From NCBI RefSeq assembly GCF_017868775.1, contig NZ_CP053381.1:2666001-2730000 (forward strand): a DNA stretch of 64,000 nucleotides, in the 5' to 3' direction. The notes under the pieces were generated by a model. It had not been told where the DNA came from, did not search any database, and was given only the letters and a program-made list of their open reading frames with translations. The translations under genes were made by a program, and so were the position numbers. The DNA is from Billgrantia sulfidoxydans. GTDB lineage: Bacteria; Pseudomonadota; Gammaproteobacteria; Pseudomonadales; Halomonadaceae. Within the stretch, counting starts at the first letter, position 1. Each line of letters begins with the position of its first letter. Below are positions 18,568 through 26,624 of the stretch, piece after piece.

Positions 18568-20574
18568 CTACCACAGGCTGTTGATCAAATCGTCGTCGCA
18601 GGTCGTGATCACCACGGTATTACGCCCCTCCGCCTTGGCCTTGTAGCTCGCCTCGTCGGCACGCGCGAGCACGGTCTCGGCGGCTTCATCCCCCTCCTGC
18701 AGCGCCGTTACCCCCATGCTGAGAGTGATGCTGTACGTCTTGGCCTCGTTGGTTACGGTGACTTCGGACACGGCGCGGCGTAAGGACTCCGCGATCTCCC
18801 CTGCCTGCTTGAGCGTACAGCTGGGCAACAGGACGGCAAATTCGTCCCCGCCCTGGCGGGCGACGTGATCGCTGCGGCGAACCTCCCAGGCCACTACCTG
18901 GGCAACCCGGCGCAGCATCTCGTCACCCAGGGCGTGTCCGCCCTCGTCATTGATCGGCTTGAAGTGATCGAGATCGAACAGGATCAGCACCGAGGGAGTG
19001 CCCGTCTTGGCATACTCCGCCAGCGCCTCCTCGAGACGCCGCTCGAAGCCACGCCGATTGAGCAGGCCGGTCAGGGGGTCGTGTTCGGCCTCCCAGCGCT
19101 GCAGCGCCTCCTGCTGCCGACGCTCGGTGATGTCCTTGACCATGCCCACGAAGCCCAGCGCCTGCTCATTGCCCAGCACCTGGCTGGCATGCACCTCGAC
19201 CCACAGCGTGGCCCCGTTGGGGTGGAGGAAGCGAAGCTGACGCACGAAGTCGCTACCGGTCGCCAGGGTATGACGCCACATGTCCTCGGCTCCCTGCTTG
19301 TCGGCCGGGTGAATGCGCTCCCACCAATCTTTGAATCCATGAGAAGCTTCCAATCCGAGGAGTTCGAGCAGTGCCGGATTCAGGTAGTTGAGGCGGCCGT
19401 TCAGATCCGCCACGAACATGCCGATGGGCGTCGAACCGAGAACGGCGTCGAGGAACGCCTGCCGATCGCGCAGGTGCTCGAGCGCCGCCAGCCGCTCATG
19501 CTCGAGCCGGTTGAAGCTGCTGGCCACCTGACGCAACTCATGCATATTGGTGGAGAGTTCCAGATAGCGCCTCTCTCCCGCCCCGACCTGGGCGATCTGC
19601 CGCTCGAGCCGATGCAGGGGACGCAGCAGCCGCCTCACCAGCAGACGCATGGTGACCAGCATGACGACCGCCAGCACCAGCCAGGCCCACCAGAGCCGCC
19701 CCAGGAAGTCACCCAGAGGTTGCCGAACCTGGGCCTGAGGCACCGCCACCTTGACGACCCAGCCGGCCGGCCAGATCTGACGATACGACATGAGGGTCGG
19801 CGTCCCCCCGCTGTCCCGGGCAACCGTCTCGCCCTGCCAGCCATCCAGCGCCAGCTGTCGCGCCGGCGCATCGGCGAGATCCTCCTCGCGGGCCAGCGAT
19901 GGCTGCCGACGCGGATGAAAGAGCCGTTCTCCGCTGACGGCGAATACCGACACGTAGCCATCCTCGCCCAGGCGAATCGTCTCCAGGCGGCGAAACAGCC
20001 CCCCTCGGGCGAGGTTGATCATGCCCCCGACGACACCGGCGAAATGCCCTTGCTCATCAAAGCGCGGCACCAGCATGAGCACCAGCGACTCCCCGCTTGC
20101 CCTGCCGGTGAAGGGGCGGCTGACGTAGGGCCACGGCGAGTGCCGGACCATGCGGAAATATTCGGTGTCGGCGGTTTCCAGTCCCACACGACCTGGTACG
20201 ATGGGCCAATCGGCGACCACGCGGCCTTCGGCATCGGTGACCATCAGCCCTTCGAACCACTCCATTAGCACTTGGCTGTTCGCCAACCGGGACGAAAGCT
20301 CGTCGGCCTCGACTTCGCGCAGGCTACGCTCGAGCCGCTTGAGCGCACCCAGCCGGCGCTCGACCTGCCGAGTCAGGTCGTCGGCAATCAGCCGCGATTC
20401 ATAGCGCAGATGCGACAGGTTGGCCTCATCGACGAGCCCCTTGCCGAACTGCCAGGCCAATACCAGAACGATGCCGACGATGACCAGCCAGGTCATGGCC
20501 AGTCCGGCAAGGAGGCGCCCCTGCAGCGAGCAGATCGAGCGGGCCAGGGACGCGATAGATGCCATCACGTGCAA
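18568..20574 (-). CDS. Membrane diguanylate cyclase (sensor-HAMP-PAS-GGDEF)
   Basis: This enzyme would make c-di-GMP from two GTP. The 668 residues have a transmembrane helix near 27-47, a periplasmic Cache-like sensor (about 50-290), a second helix near 295-315, a HAMP-like linker, a PAS domain (about 375-500) and a C-terminal GGDEF domain. The GGDEF motif is intact, and an inhibitory-site RRSD precedes it by five residues. The start appears to be TTG at 20574 with AGGAG six bases away; the ATG at 20565 is too far from it. A FliA-type promoter lies about 100 bases upstream. Confidence 0.88.
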   Translation of the reverse strand: MHVMASIASLARSICSLQGRLLAGLAMTWLVIVGIVLVLAWQFGKGLVDEANLSHLRYESRLIADDLTRQVERRLGALKRLERSLREVEADELSSRLANSQVLMEWFEGLMVTDAEGRVVADWPIVPGRVGLETADTEYFRMVRHSPWPYVSRPFTGRASGESLVLMLVPRFDEQGHFAGVVGGMINLARGGLFRRLETIRLGEDGYVSVFAVSGERLFHPRRQPSLAREEDLADAPARQLALDGWQGETVARDSGGTPTLMSYRQIWPAGWVVKVAVPQAQVRQPLGDFLGRLWWAWLVLAVVMLVTMRLLVRRLLRPLHRLERQIAQVGAGERRYLELSTNMHELRQVASSFNRLEHERLAALEHLRDRQAFLDAVLGSTPIGMFVADLNGRLNYLNPALLELLGLEASHGFKDWWERIHPADKQGAEDMWRHTLATGSDFVRQLRFLHPNGATLWVEVHASQVLGNEQALGFVGMVKDITERRQQEALQRWEAEHDPLTGLLNRRGFERRLEEALAEYAKTGTPSVLILFDLDHFKPINDEGGHALGDEMLRRVAQVVAWEVRRSDHVARQGGDEFAVLLPSCTLKQAGEIAESLRRAVSEVTVTNEAKTYSITLSMGVTALQEGDEAAETVLARADEASYKAKAEGRNTVVITTCDDDLINSLW

Positions 20575-20679
20575 TGAAATCTCCTGGATGGAGGGAAATA
20601 GGGCCTGTCGGCTTCGGCTTGACAGAGTGTGCCGCCTGTTCCTGGCAGCCCCGCACGGAGGCAGGAGAAGCTAACCTTG

Positions 20680-20706
20680 TTATCGGCACGCCCTAAGCGA
20701 ACTTGA
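20680..20706 (-). promoter_or_regulatory. Probable FliA promoter for the membrane cyclase
   Basis: On the minus strand: TCAAGTTC, 11 bases, GCCGATAA. The -10 is a perfect sigma-28 match and the -35 matches at 6 of 8. It points into the cyclase gene that starts at 20574. Confidence 0.72.
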
Positions 20707-20778
20707 GCCCTGTAGACGCATCAAAGCATGTTACCCAACATGACGAACGCGCTCCTCAACGCAAGGAGGCTGCCTCGC

Positions 20779-20805
20779 TCAAGTCCTGGCGAGACAGGAC
20801 GATAT
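20779..20805 (+). promoter_or_regulatory. Possible FliA promoter for the PAS-GGDEF-EAL gene
   Basis: TCAAGTCC, 11 bases, GACGATAT matches sigma-28 at 5 of 8 (-35) and 6 of 8 (-10) positions with exact spacing. It ends 44 bases before the ATG at 20850. It is weaker than its divergent partner at 20680-20706. Confidence 0.5.
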
Positions 20806-20849
20806 AGAACCTAGATCGAACCGAATTTCACTTTACCGAAGCCGTTCCG

Positions 20850-22595
20850 ATGACCGAAAAAGGTAACCGCCCCCCGGGCAAGCAGCTGCACGTCCTTGCC
20901 CAGCATCCGGCTCGGCTGGTGCAACACGCCTTCGAGCAGAGCCAGACCGGCCTGGTCATCACCGATGGCGATGGCAACATTTTGCTGGTCAATGACGCCT
21001 TCTGTCGCATCGCCGGCGTCGACAGCGCTGAAACGCGCGGCTGGCCGATCGAGCACTTTTACCTTTCCCGGCGCATACCTTCGCATCTGCCGGTTACCGC
21101 TGAGACCCCTCCGAACGTGACACACTCCTGGCAGCAGGAGGTGCTCTGTCGCCGAGCCGACGGGGAATCGCTGCCGGTCCTGATGACGGTCGACGCCATT
21201 CTCGACGCACACCAGCAGCCGCGCCATTTCCTGCACACCTTCGTCCAGCTCACCAGCGCCAATGGCGAATGGCTCGACGATCGCCACTGGATACATATCG
21301 ACCCCATCACCGGCCTGCCCAACTGGCTGCTGCTGCGTGATCGCCTGGGCCACGCCCTGGCCCAGGCCGAACGCGCCGACACCACCCTGGCGCTGCTGTT
21401 CATCGATATCGATCGGTTCAAGGCCATCAACGACTCGCTAGGCCATACCGAGGGCGATCGCATGCTGGGCGAGCTGGCCCAGCGCCTGCAGCGCGAAGTG
21501 CGCAGTAGGGATACCCTGGCGAGGCTCGGCAGCGACCAGTTCGTGGTGCTGCTGGAAAAGGACGGCACTCCCGAATCGGCACAGCTGGTCGCAGAGCGCC
21601 TGCAGGAGGCGCTGGAGCCGCCATTCACCTCCGGCGATCGTTACCTGCTGATGACGGCGTCGATCGGCATCGCCCTCTACCCCACCGATGCGCAGGACGT
21701 CGAAACGCTGCTCACGGCGGCTCGCGGAGCCATGTTCACGGCCCGCAAGAAAGGGCCGGGGCGACTGGCCTTCGTCGACCATCGGCTGACGGCGCAACTC
21801 AAGGAGAAGCACCGGCTCGAGACGCTGCTCAGCGAAGCCATCCACATGCCGAACCAACACTTCGAGCTGCACTACCAGCCGGAGCTCGATCGGCGCAGCC
21901 TGCACTGCACCGGCCTGGAAGCCGTGCTGCGCTGGAAGCGTCCCACGCGCTGGCAGCACCCCCCGGGGCACTACCTGGACACACTCGCCCGCCTGGGGCT
22001 AGGCGTACGGCTCAACCGCTGGATGATCCAGACGGCGGTCGCCGACCATCGTCAGTGGCACGACAGCGGGTCTGACCTCGGGCGTCTTCCCGTCTCTCTC
22101 CAGCTCTGCGAATCGCACCTGGCGCAGGACACCTTCGATCATCGACCGCTGGATCTCTTCCTGCGACACCAGGAGATGAACTCCTTCGAGTGGCTGACGC
22201 TGAAGGTGCCCGCCCACGGGCTCGGCAGCGACCTGGACCGAGCCATCCACTTGCTGAAGCGGCTCGAGCGGCTCGGCATCCGCCTTGCGGTGGAGGGCTT
22301 CGGCAGGGATTCCGTCGACCTCCCCTGGCTCGCCCGTCTGCCCTTCCAGAAAGCCACCGTCGATGCCCGGCTGGTCGGCATGCATCATGACGGACGGCGC
22401 CTGGTGGAAGCGTCGTGCCGCATGCTGAACGCTCTCGACATAGAGCCAGTGATCGTCGGTATCGACGACGAAAGCCTGGCGACAGCCGTGGAAGGCGTTT
22501 CCGCACGCCTCGTGCAGGGCAACCTGTACAGCCCGGCCATGGCGGCGGCAGCGCTGTCGCCATGGCTCGAGGCACATGGGCCGGTCGAGGAGTGA
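20850..22595 (+). CDS. PAS-GGDEF-EAL protein with degenerate EAL domain
   Basis: The 581 residues have an N-terminal PAS domain (about 20-130), a GGDEF domain (about 160-310) and an EAL-like domain (about 325-575), with no membrane segment. The GGDEF motif reads GSDQF, losing the catalytic Glu, but the RSRD inhibitory site is kept. In the EAL domain the first Glu survives (LEAVLRW). The DDFG motif is VEGFG, the catalytic Lys before IDR is missing (TVDAR), and the EGVE motif is GIDDE. It is probably a c-di-GMP receptor or protein-interaction regulator and not an enzyme, like CsrD or YdiV. Confidence 0.85.
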   Translation: MTEKGNRPPGKQLHVLAQHPARLVQHAFEQSQTGLVITDGDGNILLVNDAFCRIAGVDSAETRGWPIEHFYLSRRIPSHLPVTAETPPNVTHSWQQEVLCRRADGESLPVLMTVDAILDAHQQPRHFLHTFVQLTSANGEWLDDRHWIHIDPITGLPNWLLLRDRLGHALAQAERADTTLALLFIDIDRFKAINDSLGHTEGDRMLGELAQRLQREVRSRDTLARLGSDQFVVLLEKDGTPESAQLVAERLQEALEPPFTSGDRYLLMTASIGIALYPTDAQDVETLLTAARGAMFTARKKGPGRLAFVDHRLTAQLKEKHRLETLLSEAIHMPNQHFELHYQPELDRRSLHCTGLEAVLRWKRPTRWQHPPGHYLDTLARLGLGVRLNRWMIQTAVADHRQWHDSGSDLGRLPVSLQLCESHLAQDTFDHRPLDLFLRHQEMNSFEWLTLKVPAHGLGSDLDRAIHLLKRLERLGIRLAVEGFGRDSVDLPWLARLPFQKATVDARLVGMHHDGRRLVEASCRMLNALDIEPVIVGIDDESLATAVEGVSARLVQGNLYSPAMAAAALSPWLEAHGPVEE

Positions 22596-22619
22596 CGGGG
22601 CTCGAGCCGAAAGGCGCCG

Positions 22620-24029
22620 CTAGCGCGCCAGGTCGAGCCGCTCGGGGAAGCTGGGCGGAAAGGCGGCGAGATAGGCCTCGCTGACCCGCAGCACCCGGGC
22701 ATCGTCATGCTTGCCTCCCGCCAACTGGAATCCTACCGGCAGGCCACACGGCGTGAAGCCGCAAGGTACGGATGCGGCGGGCTGCTGGCTGAGATTGAAG
22801 GGGTAGGAAAACGGCGCCCACTCCTCCCAGTCTCGCATGCCGGCATCCGGTGGTACGTCATGATGGAGGGGAAAGGGGCGCACCGCTACCGAAGGTGTCA
22901 TGACCAGGTGATAACGCTGATTGAAGTGTTCGAGCCTCTCGGTCAGGCGCGCCCGTTCCTTGAGCGCATAGAACATGTCCAGCGCACTCAGCCGTTCGGC
23001 CCGCTTGGCGTCGGCCACCAGGCCGGGGTCGAGCAGCCGACGCTGCCGCTCGCCGTGCTCGCGATACACCGCCAGCGAAGCGGTGAACCACAGCGTATTG
23101 AAGATTCGGATGGGCGACTCGAAGCCCGGGTCCACCTCCTCCACCACGGCGCCGAGTTCCTCGAGCCGATGGGCTGCCTTGCGCACGCACTCGGCCACCT
23201 CGGCCTCCACCCGGGCGTAGCCCAGCGTAGGCGAGTAGGCGATGCGCATGCCCTCGAGCCCTTGGCCGAGCTCCTCCCCCCAGTCCTGGGGCTGTCCGCG
23301 CAGCGCGTAAGGGTCGCGATAGTCGTAGCGTCCTATCACGTTCAGCATCCGGGCCGCATCGGACACGGTGCGTGTCAGAGGGCCCAGGTGCGAGAGCGAG
23401 GCCTCCTTGGAACGCGGCCACTCCGGCACCCAGCCGAAGGTGGGCTTGAAGCCGAACACACCGCAGAATGACGCGGGGATGCGGATCGAGCCACCGGAAT
23501 CGCCCCCCTGGTGCAGCACCCCCATGTTGAGCGCCGCCGCCACCGCCGCGCCGCCCGACGAGCCGCCCGGTGTCAGCCCGGTGTGCCACGGATTGGCCGT
23601 CGCGCCGAAGATGCGGTTGTCGGTGATGGCCTTCCAGCCGAACTCGGGCGTATTGGTCTTGCCCAGAATCACCGCGCCGGCCTCGCGCAACATGCGTGCC
23701 GGCGGGGAATCCCGCTCGCAGGGCGCAGCCGACTCCGTCAACGACCCCTTGCGCGCCGGCAGGCCAAGAGACTCGGTCAGATCCTTCAGCGAGACGGGAA
23801 TGCCATCGATATCACTGAGCGGGCGCCCTTGACGCCAGCGCCGGGCCGAGGCTTCGGCAGCCGCCTGCGCCCCCTCCCTGTCGACCACCACGTAGGCGTT
23901 GACGGCGCTGTTGAAGCGGTCGATACGCTCGAGTGCGGCATTCGTTGCCTCCAAGGGAGAAGCCGTGCCGCTTGCAAAGTGCTGGCGAAGCTGCCCCGCA
24001 TCCATGGTGCCGAGATCGGTGTCGCTCAC
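22620..24029 (-). CDS. Amidase-signature family hydrolase
   Basis: This is an amidase of the AS family (Ser-cisSer-Lys triad). The start is GTG at 24029 with GGAGG five bases upstream, giving 469 residues. The catalytic Lys lies in VSLKDL (near residue 80), the cis-Ser in GGSSGG and the nucleophile in GGDSGGSIRIP. It is not a GatA: no gatB or gatC is nearby. The substrate cannot be deduced. It converges on the PAS-GGDEF-EAL gene. Confidence 0.88.
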   Translation of the reverse strand: MSDTDLGTMDAGQLRQHFASGTASPLEATNAALERIDRFNSAVNAYVVVDREGAQAAAEASARRWRQGRPLSDIDGIPVSLKDLTESLGLPARKGSLTESAAPCERDSPPARMLREAGAVILGKTNTPEFGWKAITDNRIFGATANPWHTGLTPGGSSGGAAVAAALNMGVLHQGGDSGGSIRIPASFCGVFGFKPTFGWVPEWPRSKEASLSHLGPLTRTVSDAARMLNVIGRYDYRDPYALRGQPQDWGEELGQGLEGMRIAYSPTLGYARVEAEVAECVRKAAHRLEELGAVVEEVDPGFESPIRIFNTLWFTASLAVYREHGERQRRLLDPGLVADAKRAERLSALDMFYALKERARLTERLEHFNQRYHLVMTPSVAVRPFPLHHDVPPDAGMRDWEEWAPFSYPFNLSQQPAASVPCGFTPCGLPVGFQLAGGKHDDARVLRVSEAYLAAFPPSFPERLDLAR

Positions 24030-24128
24030 AAGAACCTCCGTTTTTCCAGTGAGACCCTCCTATGATTGTGGGAAAGACCTGCCATCTTGGGCAAATGGCG
24101 CGTACCCCACGCGGTATGGCCCCAGCGG

Positions 24129-25109
24129 CTAGCGGCGGACCGGTCGAGCCTCCCGCTGCCTGCTCAGCAGCCATGCGCCTGCTACCGCGGCGGCGGCCGC
24201 CGATACCAGCACCGCCCGGCGCAGGCGTGGCGAACGAAAGCGACCGTCGATGCGTCGCTCCCCCCGAGGCGGTGCGAACAGGTTTCCCGACGACTCGGCC
24301 ACAGGCCGCGCCCGACGCAGCGCGGCTTCGACCAGGCCGGCATTGATTCGGCTGTAGCCAGGCAGCCATTGGGCCACCGGCGCCAGCACGGCGGGCAGAC
24401 CGACGTAGACACTGTGCCGCGGGCGCATGGCGAGCCCGACGATGGCTCTCGCGGTACGCCGTGGGTCGTAGACCGGCGGCACAGGCGCAACGAGCCGGCC
24501 CGTATGGTTCGCCCCATCCCGGAAGCCCGGCGTGTCCATCACCGCGGGAAATACCTGGCAAACATGGATGTTCGGCCAGCGCCGCAGCTCACCGCGCAGG
24601 CTCTCGCCAAAGGCACGCAAGCCGAACTTCGCCGCGCTGTACGAAGCGGCGTACGGCTGCGGCGCCCACCCTCCCAGCGAGACGTTGTCGATCAGCGTAC
24701 CGTACCCCTGCCGCTTGAAGTACGGCAGCACGGCATGGGCACCGCGCAGGCTGCCCAACAGGTCGGTCTGGATCACCTGCTCATGCGCCTCGCGAGGCAC
24801 CTGCTCGAAGGCTCCCAGCGCGCCGACCCCGGCGTTGTTGACCCAGACGTCGATACGGCCTGCGGTCGCGTAGGCCTCCCTGGCGACTCGCGACATGTCG
24901 TCAGGCCGACTGACGTCGGCGACGACGATTCTCGCCTGGCCGCCCAGGCGATGGCACGCCTCGGCCACACCGTGCAGGGCCTGGCGGTCGCGGGCGACGA
25001 GAAACAGCGCAGCACCGCGACGCGCGAACTCGTGAGCAGCGGCTCGGCCAATGCCGCTCGAAGCACCGGTGAGCACGACGACCGTGTCGTGCAAGTCATG
25101 GGTACGCAT
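24129..25109 (-). CDS. Short-chain dehydrogenase/reductase
   Basis: This NAD(P)-dependent oxidoreductase has an extended C-terminus. The ATG at 25109 has a GGAGGAG Shine-Dalgarno and gives 326 residues. The Rossmann motif TGASSGIG is near residue 13, the NNAG motif near 90, and the catalytic Ser-Tyr-Lys signature has YSAAKFGLRAFGES. The C-terminal 70 residues end in a hydrophobic, Ala-rich, then basic tail, suggesting membrane anchoring. The substrate is unknown. Confidence 0.86.
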   Translation of the reverse strand: MRTHDLHDTVVVLTGASSGIGRAAAHEFARRGAALFLVARDRQALHGVAEACHRLGGQARIVVADVSRPDDMSRVAREAYATAGRIDVWVNNAGVGALGAFEQVPREAHEQVIQTDLLGSLRGAHAVLPYFKRQGYGTLIDNVSLGGWAPQPYAASYSAAKFGLRAFGESLRGELRRWPNIHVCQVFPAVMDTPGFRDGANHTGRLVAPVPPVYDPRRTARAIVGLAMRPRHSVYVGLPAVLAPVAQWLPGYSRINAGLVEAALRRARPVAESSGNLFAPPRGERRIDGRFRSPRLRRAVLVSAAAAAVAGAWLLSRQREARPVRR

Positions 25110-25301
25110 CTCGACTCCTCCTCCCTGTTGGCGACGCTGCGGGCCGGTATCGACGGCGCGGCGCACCCGACACGCGTTGCCGTGCCCATAACGTAGCCGA
25201 GCAGGCCAGGAATGGCCCAGCGCATGCCGGCCATTTTGTATCCTTGCGTTTCAAGCGGCTAACCTTGGTTAATAGATACAAACGACGACAAGGAAATGAA
25301 A

Positions 25302-25541
25302 ATGAACAAGGTATGGGTCGCTGCCGCCTGCGTGGCCGGCATCGGCGCCGGCATTTATCTACACAACGCCCGGAACCAGGCAGAACGGGTGAGCCCGGAT
25401 GAGCTGACGCCGGACCAGCAGCGCTACTGTGAGCAGGTCGAACAGTGGTACCGGGAGGAGATGCTCGATGTCGCGCCCAAGTGGCGCCTCGGCCACCCCG
25501 ACGAGCAGGGTACGTATACCCAGTGGTGCGCGGATAGATAG
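25302..25541 (+). CDS. Small membrane-anchored hypothetical protein
   Basis: The second ATG (25302) has a better-spaced AAGGA than the first (25296), giving 79 residues. An N-terminal hydrophobic segment (VWVAAACVAGIGAGIYL) is followed by a short acidic soluble part with two Cys residues and a Trp-rich C-terminus. I do not recognise the family. It stands alone, before a convergent tRNA. Confidence 0.6.
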   Translation: MNKVWVAAACVAGIGAGIYLHNARNQAERVSPDELTPDQQRYCEQVEQWYREEMLDVAPKWRLGHPDEQGTYTQWCADR

Positions 25542-25561
25542 GACGCTGCGGCAGGCACACG

Positions 25562-25594
25562 AAAAAGCCGCCTGGCGCGATGCGCCAAGCGGCT
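25562..25594 (-). terminator. Terminator of tRNA-Ala
   Basis: A 13-pair stem with one C-A mismatch (AGCCGC-TGGCGC / GCGCCA-GCGGCT) and a 3-base loop ends, on the minus strand, in a run of five T (25562-25566). It starts 18 bases past the tRNA-Ala CCA end. Confidence 0.85.
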
Positions 25595-25611
25595 GATTCG
25601 TAAAAGCTTGT

Positions 25612-25687
25612 TGGTGGAGCCTAGCGGGATCGAACCGCTGACCTCAACACTGCCAGTGTTGCGCTCTCCCAGCTGAGCTAAGGCCCC
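25612..25687 (-). tRNA. tRNA-Ala(GGC)
   Basis: The 76 bases fold as a full cloverleaf with acceptor GGGGCCT / AGGCTCC, discriminator A and encoded CCA. The anticodon loop CTGGCAG gives anticodon GGC, reading GCC and GCU alanine codons. A single-copy terminator follows; no partner tRNA is adjacent. Confidence 0.96.
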
Positions 25688-25938
25688 ACGCGTTCCCGAC
25701 CTCTCGAGAACGAGGCGTATCTTACCTACCGCGACAGAGCTCGTCAATAGGCTCGCGCCATGTCGTCCTTGCGTTGAGAGAAAGCGGGAATCGTGATGCT
25801 CGTTCAATTTCCCTTGCCTCACGAGTATGGCAAGCTTGCCTCTGGATGCCGAAGACTCGGCGATCGAGAGCCCAACCGAGCCCAAGCTCCCGCCGCGACT
25901 CCCGGTTCGTCGCCGCGAGCTCTCCCTAATGACGAGGA

Positions 25939-26595
25939 ATGTCAGTCTTGATCAAGGTGCTCATTGTCGACGATCATCATCTGGTTCGCACCAGTCTTGC
26001 TCGCTTGCTTGAGAACGAAGAGGACATAGACGTGGTAGGCGAAGCCGCCAGCGGCGAGGAAGCCATCACCCTGTGCCGCCAACTCGAGCCCGACGTGATC
26101 CTGATGGACCTGCGCATGCCAGGCATCGGCGGCCTTGAAGCGACCCGCAAGATCATGCGCAACAACACCGACGTACGCATCCTGGCGCTGACCGGCTTCA
26201 TGGAAGACAATTTCGCCCAGCGCATGCTCGACGCCGGCGCCGGCGGCTTCATCAGCAAGGATACCCAGGTACCGGACATGGTCGACGCCATCCGCAGCGT
26301 CTTCGCCGGGCATCGCTACATCAGTCCGGACATCGCCCAGCGCCTGGTGCTCTCCCGCTTCGATTCGGAGGAGAACCCCTTCGACAAGCTCTCGCAGCGC
26401 GAGCTGCAGGTGGCCATGATGATCGTCAATTGCCAGCGGGTCTCGGAGATCTCCGACCGGCTGTTCCTCAGCCCCAAGACCGTCAACACCTATCGCTACC
26501 GGATCTTCGAGAAGCTCGGCGTCGAGACCGACGTGGAACTCACCCACCTGGGACTGAAGCATGGCCTGATCGAAGGCTTCGACACCGCCAACTGA
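25939..26595 (+). CDS. gacA: Response regulator GacA/UvrY
   Basis: GacA is the LuxR-type response regulator of the GacS/GacA (BarA/UvrY) system that controls CsrA-sequestering small RNAs. The 218 residues have a receiver domain with acidic pocket DD (VDDHH), phospho-acceptor Asp in VILMDLRMPG and Lys in ISKDT, then a HTH_LuxR domain (LSQRELQVAMMIV...SEISDRLFLSPKTVNTYRYRI). Its place directly before uvrC is the classic gacA/uvrY arrangement. Confidence 0.95.
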   Translation: MSVLIKVLIVDDHHLVRTSLARLLENEEDIDVVGEAASGEEAITLCRQLEPDVILMDLRMPGIGGLEATRKIMRNNTDVRILALTGFMEDNFAQRMLDAGAGGFISKDTQVPDMVDAIRSVFAGHRYISPDIAQRLVLSRFDSEENPFDKLSQRELQVAMMIVNCQRVSEISDRLFLSPKTVNTYRYRIFEKLGVETDVELTHLGLKHGLIEGFDTAN

Positions 26596-26624
26596 CTGGG
26601 CCCTTCTGGTAACCTGTGGCTCCC

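Noticed and set aside
22620..24029. GatA subunit of Glu-tRNA(Gln) amidotransferase
   Set aside because: The amidase-signature triad is present, but gatB and gatC are absent nearby; kept as an amidase of unknown substrate.
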